This document shows, one piece after another, positions 42,931-49,693 of a DNA stretch of 64,000 nt. A program made the position numbers and the translations under genes. The notes under the pieces are model-generated. The model ran no database searches. It had not been told where the DNA came from and saw nothing but the letters and a program-made list of their open reading frames with translations. Location: NCBI RefSeq assembly GCF_003148825.1, contig NZ_QGGZ01000009.1:62001-126000 (forward strand). Reading direction: 5' to 3'. Within the stretch, counting starts at the first letter, position 1. Each line of letters begins with the position of its first letter. Source of the DNA: Streptomyces sp. CG 926. GTDB taxonomy: Bacteria; Actinomycetota; Actinomycetes; Streptomycetales; Streptomycetaceae.

Positions 42931-44934
42931 TGTTTCCGCATGTACCGGCTCGGCTTCGGCCCCGCCCGCCAGGACACGGGGGTCCACGCGGCCTTCCACC
43001 CGCAGCGGGGGCACCAAGTTGAGGGCGGGGACAATCGTGCCCGTGTCGGGGAGCGCCGCCATGACCTGGTCCCACACCCCGCCGTTGGCCCACGTCTTAT
43101 AACGGGTGTGGATGCCGTTCCACCCGCCGAACCGGTCGGGCAGGTCTGCCCACCTCACCCCGGTGCGCGCCTTATAGAACATGGCGTCGAGCATCAGCCG
43201 GCCGGGGACGAGCCTGCGGTTCGGGTTGGCCGGCTCCCACGCCTTGACGATGGGTTCGACCAGGGCCCATGCCTCGTCGGTCAGGGCCGGCGGGACGAGG
43301 CGCCCGTTCGCCTTGAACCATTCGGTCATGGAACACGCCAGCCCCAGCTTGGGCTTGGGCACGGGGCCCGTGATGGTGACACGCACGTCGAGCAACGCCA
43401 ACACCTCAGACTGTTCGGCCGGGGTCATGTCGGCGAGCCGGGTGCGCGCCACGGTGGCCAGGGCTTCGAGGTCGCGGGCGCGTTGGGCGGTGGCCTCGGT
43501 CTCCTCCAGCCACGACGCCGCCTCATTACGCAGGTCGGTGAGCTGCCGCCGCTCGTCTATAAGGGAGGCGGTCACCTCGGCGACGGCCGACGCGGGCAAT
43601 CCCGCCTTGGCGTACTCCCTCACCGTGGTCGTGATGGCTCGGTCAAGGTTGGCGATCTGCCCGTCGAAGTCGGCGATGCGGTCTGCGTGCTGCCCTTGGT
43701 CTCCCTCGGTCATCCCGACCCACTCGGCCGCCATGGCCCTGAGCCGGTCAGGGTCGCCGAGCAACTCGACCACCTCGTCCCAGACCGCCGCCTCCACGGC
43801 GTCGGCGTCCACCATCTTGCAAGCGCAGGTCGGGCCGCCCGGGTATTTGGCCGCCAAGCCGGTACAGCGGTACCAGCGGCCGGCGCGGCCGGTGCGCTTC
43901 ATACCGACGTGGTGTGCGTTGCAGCCGGTGTGCGTGTTGAACAGCCGCTTGGACAGGGGGTAGCTCTGGGCAGCGGACTTCGGCTTACCGTTCGCCAGCC
44001 GCCCCATGGCCTGGTTGAGGGCAATCACCTCGTCGGGGGTGAAGATCGGATCCAGGGCGATGATGACGGTGTCACCGTTGAGGGGCTTGCCGTTCCGGCC
44101 GAACTTGGCGCCGTGCCCGGCCTTCGTACGGTTCGGGTTCCGGAAGATCACCCGGGCGTTGAGCGTGGACTCCGACAGGAGCTTTGCCCGAGCGTTGGCG
44201 GCCGACCAGGGAGCACCCGAGCGGGTGAGCAGACCCAGGACGTTGAGCCGCTCGGCCAGCTCGTTCGTGTTCATCCCGTCCTCGACCACGAGCCCCCACA
44301 TGGCGCGCAGGATCATGACCTCGCGCTCGCACTGCACGAGGTGCGATTTACCCTTCTGGCCCCGGCAGGCGATTTCGTAGCCGTAAGGAGGGGTGCCGCC
44401 CGGCCACCCGCCGTCCTCGGCCTTCTCCTGCAACCCGCCCTGTGTGCGCTTGCGGATGACCTCGTATTCGGTCTCCGCGTAGTCGGCATCGCGGCGCATC
44501 TTCTTGCGGCCCTCGGACGTGCTGTTGTCGTAGTCGTCCTCTACTACGCCAACGTAGACCCCGAGGTCCTCCAGTTCCCAGACCCAGCGCCAGAACGCGC
44601 GGCCGACGCGGCCGATGGCGCGACCTTCATTCACAACCACAATGTCGAAAGGTCGAGGCGTCCGGCGGGCGTTGGTCATCAACCGGTTGAGTCCGGGTCG
44701 GTGCGCGGCCTCCAGCGACCCGGACACCCCCTCGTCGGTGTAGGTGTCGACGTGGTCCCAGCTCTTGCGGGCGATATACCTCGTGGTCTTCTTGCCGGAG
44801 TAGGCAACGCCGTACCCCTTGGCCTGCTCTTCGGTGCTGACGCGGAGGTAGTCGACCGCTCGCAGCATGGGCCGCGACACGCTGTCTACGACTCCCATGG
44901 CGACGGCGAGAAGGTCTGTGTTTCGCTGGGTCAT
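42580..44934 (-). CDS. serine integrase with DUF4096-like domain, fused to DprA winged helix
   Basis: A 784-aa product. Residues 25-170 are the resolvase domain with nucleophile Ser33 in YLRVSTEEQ; about 175-330 the recombinase domain; a zinc-ribbon/coiled-coil region follows (cysteines in NTHTGCNAHH, YRCTG, PTCACKM). About residues 555-630 resemble the DUF4096 domain of IS5-family transposases (LTDEAWALVEPIV, FYKARTGVRWADLPDRFGGW). Codons after 673 belong to dprA. In the excised circle the frame would instead end after 19 other residues, giving 692 aa. The DUF4096 part has no transposase catalytic half or terminal repeats. AGGGA lies ten bases before the ATG. Confidence 0.88.
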   Translation of the reverse strand: MTQRNTDLLAVAMGVVDSVSRPMLRAVDYLRVSTEEQAKGYGVAYSGKKTTRYIARKSWDHVDTYTDEGVSGSLEAAHRPGLNRLMTNARRTPRPFDIVVVNEGRAIGRVGRAFWRWVWELEDLGVYVGVVEDDYDNSTSEGRKKMRRDADYAETEYEVIRKRTQGGLQEKAEDGGWPGGTPPYGYEIACRGQKGKSHLVQCEREVMILRAMWGLVVEDGMNTNELAERLNVLGLLTRSGAPWSAANARAKLLSESTLNARVIFRNPNRTKAGHGAKFGRNGKPLNGDTVIIALDPIFTPDEVIALNQAMGRLANGKPKSAAQSYPLSKRLFNTHTGCNAHHVGMKRTGRAGRWYRCTGLAAKYPGGPTCACKMVDADAVEAAVWDEVVELLGDPDRLRAMAAEWVGMTEGDQGQHADRIADFDGQIANLDRAITTTVREYAKAGLPASAVAEVTASLIDERRQLTDLRNEAASWLEETEATAQRARDLEALATVARTRLADMTPAEQSEVLALLDVRVTITGPVPKPKLGLACSMTEWFKANGRLVPPALTDEAWALVEPIVKAWEPANPNRRLVPGRLMLDAMFYKARTGVRWADLPDRFGGWNGIHTRYKTWANGGVWDQVMAALPDTGTIVPALNLVPPLRVEGRVDPRVLAGGAEAEPVHAETGVPGPATSGLSAGVHELLRGEAALVTDAAEVVELVGAMGELAPERRGPVLARDLLDPDTTRVLEALPAGRPADVAELALASGTGVDEVIGRLYELHSLGFVERQGDGWQLSRRTAG
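42916..42930. repeat. left attachment site core
   Basis: GGGCCCGGGGACGCC is repeated exactly at 55210-55224 and bounds the element. Read on the minus strand it codes GVPGP in both the integrase and dprA. Identity ends immediately on both sides. The true serine-integrase crossover is probably a dinucleotide within this core. Confidence 0.9.
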
Positions 44935-44963
44935 GCCGATCGAATCCCTGTCTGTCGGTGATC

Positions 44964-44995
44964 CGGCCCGGCGGGGGCTCCACCCCGCCGGGCCG
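44964..44995 (-). terminator. hairpin between the 213-aa gene and the integrase gene
   Basis: A 13-bp stem, CGGCCCGGCGGGG with CCCCGCCGGGCCG, around a 6-base loop, 14 bp after the stop at 45010 and 29 bp before the integrase start. It probably ends the upstream transcript so that the integrase is expressed separately. Confidence 0.75.
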
Positions 44996-45009
44996 CTGGC
45001 TGGGCGGGG

Positions 45010-45651
45010 TCAGATGAGGGTGAAGACCTTGGTGGTCTTGGTGGCGCCCTTGGCGTCGGTGTAGGTGAAGGTGTCGCCCTGCACGGTGCCGACCCGGTCC
45101 CAGCGGCCGACCTTGGCGGTAACCTCGGCCGCCGGCTGCACCTTGGCGGCTCGGGCCCCCGCCCGCTCGGCCTTGGCGGCGGCGCGCTTGATCCCGGCGG
45201 CGACCATGTTGGCGAAGATGAACTTGGAGGCCAGGGTGGCCGCGTCGGCGGTGGTGCTCACGCCGTCGCCCTCCCGGGTCACCTCGTGGCCCTCGGCGCC
45301 CCAGCGGATCAGAGCCGACTTGAGCTTGGCGTCGTGGCCGGGGGCGAACACCCGGGCCGTGGTGGCCGTGCAGCCGGTGGTCAGCTCCTCGTCCCAGGTG
45401 AGGTCGCCGTCCTCGTCGCGCAGGTTGACCAGGACGCTGTACCGGCTGCACTCGCAGCGGGCGGGCACGGCCGGGGCCGGCTTGAGGTCGGTCACGCTGT
45501 AATCGGCGCCGCCGCCCGCCGCGACCGAGGGGTCGTCGAACTGGACCTTGACCACCTGGCCGGTCGGGGTGAGGGCCGGGTCCGTGGTGACGGTGCCCGC
45601 GTGGCCGTCCTTGGTGATGACCCGGATTCCCTTGGTGATCTTGGTGGCCAT
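45010..45651 (-). CDS. hypothetical protein, 213 aa
   Basis: I do not recognise this protein. It starts with KGIRVITKDGHAGTV, an SH3-like beta pattern, has one clustered Cys pair (RCECSR) and a single Cys in TTGCTAT, then an Ala/Lys-rich helix (IKRAAAKAERAGARAAKVQP) and a short beta C-terminus (TFTYTDAKGATKTTKVF). No signal or membrane segment. GGGGAG before the ATG supports the start. Being beside the integrase, a role in integration control or cargo is possible but unsupported. Confidence 0.72.
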   Translation of the reverse strand: MATKITKGIRVITKDGHAGTVTTDPALTPTGQVVKVQFDDPSVAAGGGADYSVTDLKPAPAVPARCECSRYSVLVNLRDEDGDLTWDEELTTGCTATTARVFAPGHDAKLKSALIRWGAEGHEVTREGDGVSTTADAATLASKFIFANMVAAGIKRAAAKAERAGARAAKVQPAAEVTAKVGRWDRVGTVQGDTFTYTDAKGATKTTKVFTLI

Positions 45652-45938
45652 TTCATTCTCCCCTTATCCCCGAATTCCAGCCCGTCCGGAATTCTGAGGT
45701 AAATTAAATCAGCCGATTTGCGCCGGACACAAGTTGGTGCGGAATATGGGCGTCACCAAGCCTTTTCGCGCACCTGAATTCACGGCACGTAATCGCCGGC
45801 CATTATCACCACGCGTAATCAGTGTGAGCGTGGCAGGAATAGCGCCACACCCCCTCCCACACCCCCCGTGCCTGGGCACGTACCCCGTGGGAGGGGGTGT
45901 GGCAGCACCACACTCACACCTCGTGTCACACCTATCGA
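45652..45938. repeat. AT-richer spacer with 16-bp inverted repeat
   Basis: CCACACCCCCTCCCAC (45845-45860) and GTGGGAGGGGGTGTGG (45887-45902) are a perfect 16-bp inverted repeat; the loop contains a second stem, CGTGCC-TG-GGCACG. Left of it the sequence is unusually AT-rich (AAATTAAATCAG near 45702) and has repeated GTAATC/GTAATT words at about 45790, 45818 and 45957. This combination suggests an origin or control locus for the element. A strong terminator is the simpler alternative. Confidence 0.6.
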
Positions 45939-46388
45939 TTACCGGCGGTGATCCCCGTAATTCACCGTGTCGGCAGGGATCTGGGCGACGGGCAGCAGGC
46001 CCTCGCCGGCAGACCTGGCCACCGCCCCGCCCCGGATCTGCCGGGTCTTCACGGACCAGTGGGCCGCCTCGCCCACGACCCAACGGGCCACCCGGTAGAC
46101 GACGTACAGGCCTCCGGCCAGCGCCAGCGAGCCCAGGACCGGGCCGAACCGGGCGTAGGCGTAGGCCCCGCCGCAGGCCACCGTGTTCGCGCAGAACAGC
46201 CAGGGCGACGTCCAGAACCGGAACGGCCGGGCCGGGGCCTCCGGGGCGCCCGTGAGCAGCCGGGGGCGGCCGGCTTTTGTCAGGCCGGCCCGCCGCTTGG
46301 CCTTTGTGTTGTGGGTGTAATTCGCGCCGAACGAGACCTTCTTGCCGTCGCGAGTCTTGAATTCCGGGCGGAATATCTTGGCGCCCAT
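45939..46388 (-). CDS. small membrane protein of the element
   Basis: A 149-aa protein with a basic N-terminus (GAKIFRPEFKTRDGKKVSFG) and two hydrophobic segments around residues 70-110 (WLFCANTVACGGAY and LGSLALAGGLYVVYRVA). Start at ATG 46388 is supported by GGAAGGG eight bases upstream; a longer frame begins at 46421. Small two-helix proteins are common as spread proteins in Streptomyces integrative plasmids, but similarity was not checked. Confidence 0.7.
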   Translation of the reverse strand: MGAKIFRPEFKTRDGKKVSFGANYTHNTKAKRRAGLTKAGRPRLLTGAPEAPARPFRFWTSPWLFCANTVACGGAYAYARFGPVLGSLALAGGLYVVYRVARWVVGEAAHWSVKTRQIRGGAVARSAGEGLLPVAQIPADTVNYGDHRR

Positions 46389-46556
46389 GAGGGCATCCCT
46401 TCCGGCCACCCCAAAGTACATGCTTCCATGGGGGTGCCATCTCCTTTTTCGTTAGGGCATTGGCGGACGAGGCACAGGACATGCCGCGTCGTTGCAGAGG
46501 GCCCCCGACGGTCCAACCGGTTATCACGAACCGGGGTGCGGGGGCCCTCAACGTGT

Positions 46557-47474
46557 TTAGAGGTACTGACCGGTGCCTTCGAGCTTCTTGGCCTGACGGC
46601 GAACCTCAGCCTTTACGGATTCCGGCTTGGCGTTCGGCATGGCCTGGAGGATGCTCGCCACGACGTCCGGCCTGCTCGTGCCGCTCGCGAGCTGCTCGCG
46701 TGCCAGCTCGGCCATGCTCGGGGTGGCTGCTCGCTGCTCGTCCCCGGCCAGAAGGGGTGTGCTCGCCTGCTGCTCGGGCCGGGCGAGCACCGGACGAGCG
46801 TGCTCGGGGTGCGTGCTCGGCTGCTCGGGGTGCTCGTGCTCGGTGCTCGTGGCTGCTCGGGGTGCGTGCTCGGCCGCTCGGTCCTGGTCGGCCTCGTGGA
46901 ACCGGGCCAGGGCGCTCAGCTGGTAGCGCTCGGCCAGCACCTCGCCGAGGCCAATGTGCCGCAGCTCCTCAACCCGGTTGGTGATGGCGACGCTGAACAG
47001 CTCCTTGAAGGCGTACGGGAAGATGCACAGCGCCAGGCCGGCCAACGCGCCCGTGAGGATGGAGCGGGTCAGCACGAAGCCGTGGGCGAAGTTGAGGGCG
47101 AGCGACCCCCAATACGCCTTCCGGGCGAGGGCCTCGGCCTTGTTCACGCGGTACAGGTTGTCGGTGTCGTTCTGCCACTTGACCATCAGCAGCACGCACG
47201 CCAGCCACGCGCCCTCCACAGCGCTGAACGCACCCCAGGCGTACATCGGCGGAACGCCCGGGATCGAGGCGACCAAGTGGCCCGCCGACCACGCGGCGGC
47301 CGAGAACATCAACGCACTCACGACGAACACCACGCCGTTGATGAGGGCGGTGGCGCCGGTGGCCTTGAAGCGGTCGCGCTTGCCGGCCTTCTCGGTGACC
47401 TTGGCGGCGGCCTCGTGCCGGCGCTGCTCGATGATCGTCCGGCGTGTCTGACGGGCCTTCTCCATGGCGTCCAT
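46557..47474 (-). CDS. four-helix membrane protein with low-complexity tail (Spd-like)
   Basis: A 305-aa protein: basic coiled N-terminus (QTRRTIIEQRRHEAAAK), four hydrophobic segments at about residues 30-160, then a His/Glu/Pro-rich repeat (EHEHPEQPSTHPEHARPVL) and a C-terminal helical region (MAELAREQLASGTSRPDVVA) resembling small DNA-binding folds. The topology recalls spread or DUF2637-like membrane proteins of actinomycete plasmids. The repeat is encoded by tandem GTGCTCGG-type words on the plus strand. I chose the ATG at 47474, with GGAAAA upstream. Confidence 0.72.
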   Translation of the reverse strand: MDAMEKARQTRRTIIEQRRHEAAAKVTEKAGKRDRFKATGATALINGVVFVVSALMFSAAAWSAGHLVASIPGVPPMYAWGAFSAVEGAWLACVLLMVKWQNDTDNLYRVNKAEALARKAYWGSLALNFAHGFVLTRSILTGALAGLALCIFPYAFKELFSVAITNRVEELRHIGLGEVLAERYQLSALARFHEADQDRAAEHAPRAATSTEHEHPEQPSTHPEHARPVLARPEQQASTPLLAGDEQRAATPSMAELAREQLASGTSRPDVVASILQAMPNAKPESVKAEVRRQAKKLEGTGQYL

Positions 47475-47709
47475 GGCATGTTTTCCTTGTCTGTGTGAGG
47501 GGCCGCCCCGCCTGCTTGCTGGCTTGTTCGGGGCGGCCCTGATCCATGTCTCGGGTGGTGCGCGGTGTGGGGGTGCTGACACCCATTGCGGGTGCCGGTC
47601 GGGCTCCGGCCTCCCGCCGCATGCCGGGGCCCTCGGGCCGTCGGGCTGGTGCTCGGTGCCCTGTGCGCCCCGGCATGCGGCGGGAGATACCGCCGGAGCC
47701 CGGGGCGGG
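47475..47709. repeat. spacer with 30-bp imperfect and 12-bp inverted repeats
   Basis: Left arm 47601-47630 (GGGCTCCGGC then CTCCCGCCGCATGCCGGGGC) pairs with 47667-47701, perfect over 20 and 10 bp and interrupted only by a 5-base bulge; the loop is 36 bases. A second 12-bp stem, GGGGCCGCCCCG with CGGGGCGGCCCT, spans 47499-47540. No ORF is credible here. The structure is far larger than a terminator needs and could be a replication, transfer or RNA regulatory element. Confidence 0.75.
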
Positions 47710-48087
47710 CTACAGGGGCCGGCTGCGGCGGCCCCGGTCCTGCTCCGCCATGGCCTCGGACCGCCCGTCGGCCATGTAGGTCCGGATCACCTCGCCCGTC
47801 ATCGGGTCGCGTCGCTCCACGAAGCTGCGGAGGTCGGGCGCGTTCTCTCGCTGGCGGGCGGTCGCGGCCTCCAGCCACTCGGCCATGTCGGCCTCGGAGA
47901 CCTCGCCCCGCGTGGCGTCGTTGACCACCTCGCCCGCCGTGACGGCGTGGTCGGTGACTCGGGCCTTCTCTCGGTGGGTGAAGCTGGAACCGGGGGTCGA
48001 CCGGCCGTGCCGGCGCAGGTCGTCCACGCTCGGGCCCTCGGGGGTGGCCGGGCCGTAGGTGGTCTCGCCGAATTCACGATTCGTCAT
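47710..48087 (-). CDS. hypothetical protein, 125 aa
   Basis: Unrecognised, hydrophilic, charged protein (MTNREFGETTYGPATPEG at the N-terminus; SFVERRDPMTGEVIRTYM near the end). The ATG at 48087 has AGGAGG eight bases before it and overlaps the stop of the HTH gene by 14 bp, so it belongs to the same operon. It ends with an Arg-rich tail (EQDRGRRSRPL), which could bind nucleic acid. Confidence 0.72.
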   Translation of the reverse strand: MTNREFGETTYGPATPEGPSVDDLRRHGRSTPGSSFTHREKARVTDHAVTAGEVVNDATRGEVSEADMAEWLEAATARQRENAPDLRSFVERRDPMTGEVIRTYMADGRSEAMAEQDRGRRSRPL

Positions 48088-48601
48088 GGGGGTTTTCCTC
48101 CTGTGTTTCGCCGCGCGCTTCGCGGGCTTCCAATTCAGCATTGACGAGCTTGAGTCCCGCCAACATGTCGCCAAGCATCGACTTGGCGTTCTCGTTCTCG
48201 TCGTCCTGGGTCAGCTCGGGCTTCATTCGCCGGTAAGCCTGGGTGGCGTCGCTGATGGCCTTCCAGGCAAAGGCCCAGTCGCGATAGTTGGCGGCCGCGT
48301 CGGCATACGCGATTGCCACGGCCACTCGATCAGCCAGGGCCTCGGCGAGACCAGCTTGCCGAAGGTTAAGGTCTGAAATTCGAGCCTTGAGCGCCTTCTC
48401 AGTCTGGGTTCGGTCGAAAGTCAGGCCGTTTCGCTTGGCAATGCGGGTGACGGTCGCCGTCGAAACTCCGGTCAGCTTGGCGATTTCATTTCGGCCAAGG
48501 CCCTGGCCAATGAGGCGTACCACTTCCCACGCGCGACCCTGTACCGGGGCACCGCCACCGTCCCCTTCGACCTCGCTTATCTCGCCCGGCTCGTTTGCCA
48601 T
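48074..48601 (-). CDS. HTH protein resembling phage small-terminase-like regulators
   Basis: A 175-aa protein. Residues about 25-60 form a helix-turn-helix: EVVRLIGQGLGRNEIAKLTG then VSTATVTRIAKRNGLTFDRT. The rest is a long helical region. This layout is frequent in actinophage HTH proteins sometimes tied to the small terminase, and also occurs in integrative plasmids. If it binds a packaging or control site it would mark the element as a satellite; that is inference. The ATG overlaps the upstream TAA (TAATG). Confidence 0.72.
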   Translation of the reverse strand: MANEPGEISEVEGDGGGAPVQGRAWEVVRLIGQGLGRNEIAKLTGVSTATVTRIAKRNGLTFDRTQTEKALKARISDLNLRQAGLAEALADRVAVAIAYADAAANYRDWAFAWKAISDATQAYRRMKPELTQDDENENAKSMLGDMLAGLKLVNAELEAREARGETQEENPHDES

Positions 48602-48900
48602 TACTCGCCGACCTCCCCCAGCACCACGCGTCGGGCCTTGCTGATCTGGTCGAGCTGGTCGGGCGTGGCGGTGTCGACCAGCTGTGCCAGCCGCAGCAGC
48701 CACGCCGTCTTGGCGATGTCCTCGGCGCCACCGCAGTGCTTGAACACGTCGGCGTCGGCGGCTTCGAGCAGCTGGCCATCCGCGTTCTTCACGAGGGCCG
48801 CGACCCCGTTCTCATCGATCTGCCACCACCTCAGCCGGTCGATTCGGTCGGTGACCGACCACCACCCCGCGCCCGCCTTCATGAACTGCGACTCGCTCAC
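48601..48900 (-). CDS. hypothetical protein, 99 aa
   Basis: Unrecognised. Aromatic N-terminal half (GAGWWSVTDRIDRLRWWQID) and helical C-terminal half (TAWLLRLAQLVDTATPDQLD). The GTG at 48900 overlaps the TGA of the XRE gene (GTGA), and its stop overlaps the next ATG, so four small genes (XRE, this one, HTH, 125-aa) form one tightly coupled unit. Confidence 0.7.
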   Translation of the reverse strand: MSESQFMKAGAGWWSVTDRIDRLRWWQIDENGVAALVKNADGQLLEAADADVFKHCGGAEDIAKTAWLLRLAQLVDTATPDQLDQISKARRVVLGEVGE

Positions 48901-49103
48901 CGGGCCACCCTCCCGTTTGCCAGCTGCTCCAGCGGCACCCCGAAGAAGGCCGCCAGCTTGAGCAGTGATTCGACATTCGGCCGCATCTGATCCGATTCCC
49001 ACCGACTTACCGTTGTCGCTGACATCTGAATTTCTGCGCCCAGTTCCGTTTGGCTCATCTCTCGCTCAGTGCGCAACTTCCGCAGAGCCGTCCCGATGAA
49101 CAT
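48897..49103 (-). CDS. XRE-family regulator
   Basis: A 68-aa single-domain Cro/CI-type HTH protein: MFIGTALRKLRTEREMSQTE then ELGAEIQMSATTVSRWES. GGAGGGAGGA precedes the ATG at 49103; a start seven codons earlier overlaps that site. It is the first gene of the leftward small-gene unit and a likely autoregulator. Confidence 0.85.
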   Translation of the reverse strand: MFIGTALRKLRTEREMSQTELGAEIQMSATTVSRWESDQMRPNVESLLKLAAFFGVPLEQLANGRVAR

Positions 49104-49200
49104 CTGAATCCTCCCTCCGTCCATATCTCAATCCCACCATGCGTGTGCGCATGCGCATAATTAGCAGGGGGACAAGTTGACGTGTACGCAAGTCCTGGCT

Positions 49201-49506
49201 TCAGGACCGACGCATGATCCGGGGCGCAGGTGGCAGCAACTTGAGGGCCACCCGCTCCCCGTGTCCGATTTCGATGAACCGGTCGATCACCGCCTGGGCG
49301 TCGAATTTGAATATGACCGTCCACTCCAGAACGCAGTTGAAACCGGGCCGCGCGAACTCGGCCCGGAGAAGTTGGTCGAGTTGGCCATGCCCGTATCCAT
49401 CCGTGACCTTGGCCAGGCACCAATCCGGGTCGTACAGGCCATGCCTGCGGATCATCGACCACCGGTATCCCAACTCGGCCCCCGCGTGCGCCTTGAAAAA
49501 TTCCAT
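49201..49506 (-). CDS. hypothetical protein, 101 aa
   Basis: Unrecognised. It has alternating aromatic and charged residues (MEFFKAHAGAELGYRWSMIR, FNCVLEWTVIFKFDAQAVID). GGGAGGG before the ATG supports translation. It lies downstream of the 49568-49681 repeat cluster and upstream of the XRE gene, with about 100-bp gaps on the XRE side. Confidence 0.68.
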   Translation of the reverse strand: MEFFKAHAGAELGYRWSMIRRHGLYDPDWCLAKVTDGYGHGQLDQLLRAEFARPGFNCVLEWTVIFKFDAQAVIDRFIEIGHGERVALKLLPPAPRIMRRS

Positions 49507-49567
49507 TCGAACCCTCCCGCGGCTTAACTCGTCGTGATTGCTTGAAACTCGTCGTTATCGAAGGCCA

Positions 49568-49681
49568 GGGGGGTACACAGTGCACGGTCCGTACACAGTC
49601 TTCCGGGGGTAGATCCCAGAAAAATTTCTTTTGGAATTCACCGGGAAAAACCGTGCACCGGATGTGTACTGTGTACCCCCC
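49568..49681. repeat. inverted and direct GTACACAGT repeats
   Basis: GGGGGGTACACAGT (49568-49581) is the exact inverse of ACTGTGTACCCCCC (49668-49681). Within the arms GTACACAGT occurs at 49573 and 49591 (18 bp apart), with its inverse at 49668 and a near-inverse GATGTGTAC at 49661. GCACGGT/ACCGTGC also match. The middle is AT-rich (AAAAATTTCTTTTGGAATTC). This resembles an operator array or replication iterons; it lies directly downstream of the replicase gene. Confidence 0.72.
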
Positions 49682-49693
49682 CCTGCCTCTGGG

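Noticed and set aside
42931..43270. An IS5-family insertion in the integrase gene
   Set aside because: The frame is continuous, only the DUF4096-like part is present, and no terminal repeats or target duplication are visible.
46790..46880. CRISPR-like or tandem DNA repeat
   Set aside because: The GTGCTCGG words have irregular spacing and encode a Glu/His/Pro-rich protein segment on the minus strand; no spacers or cas genes.
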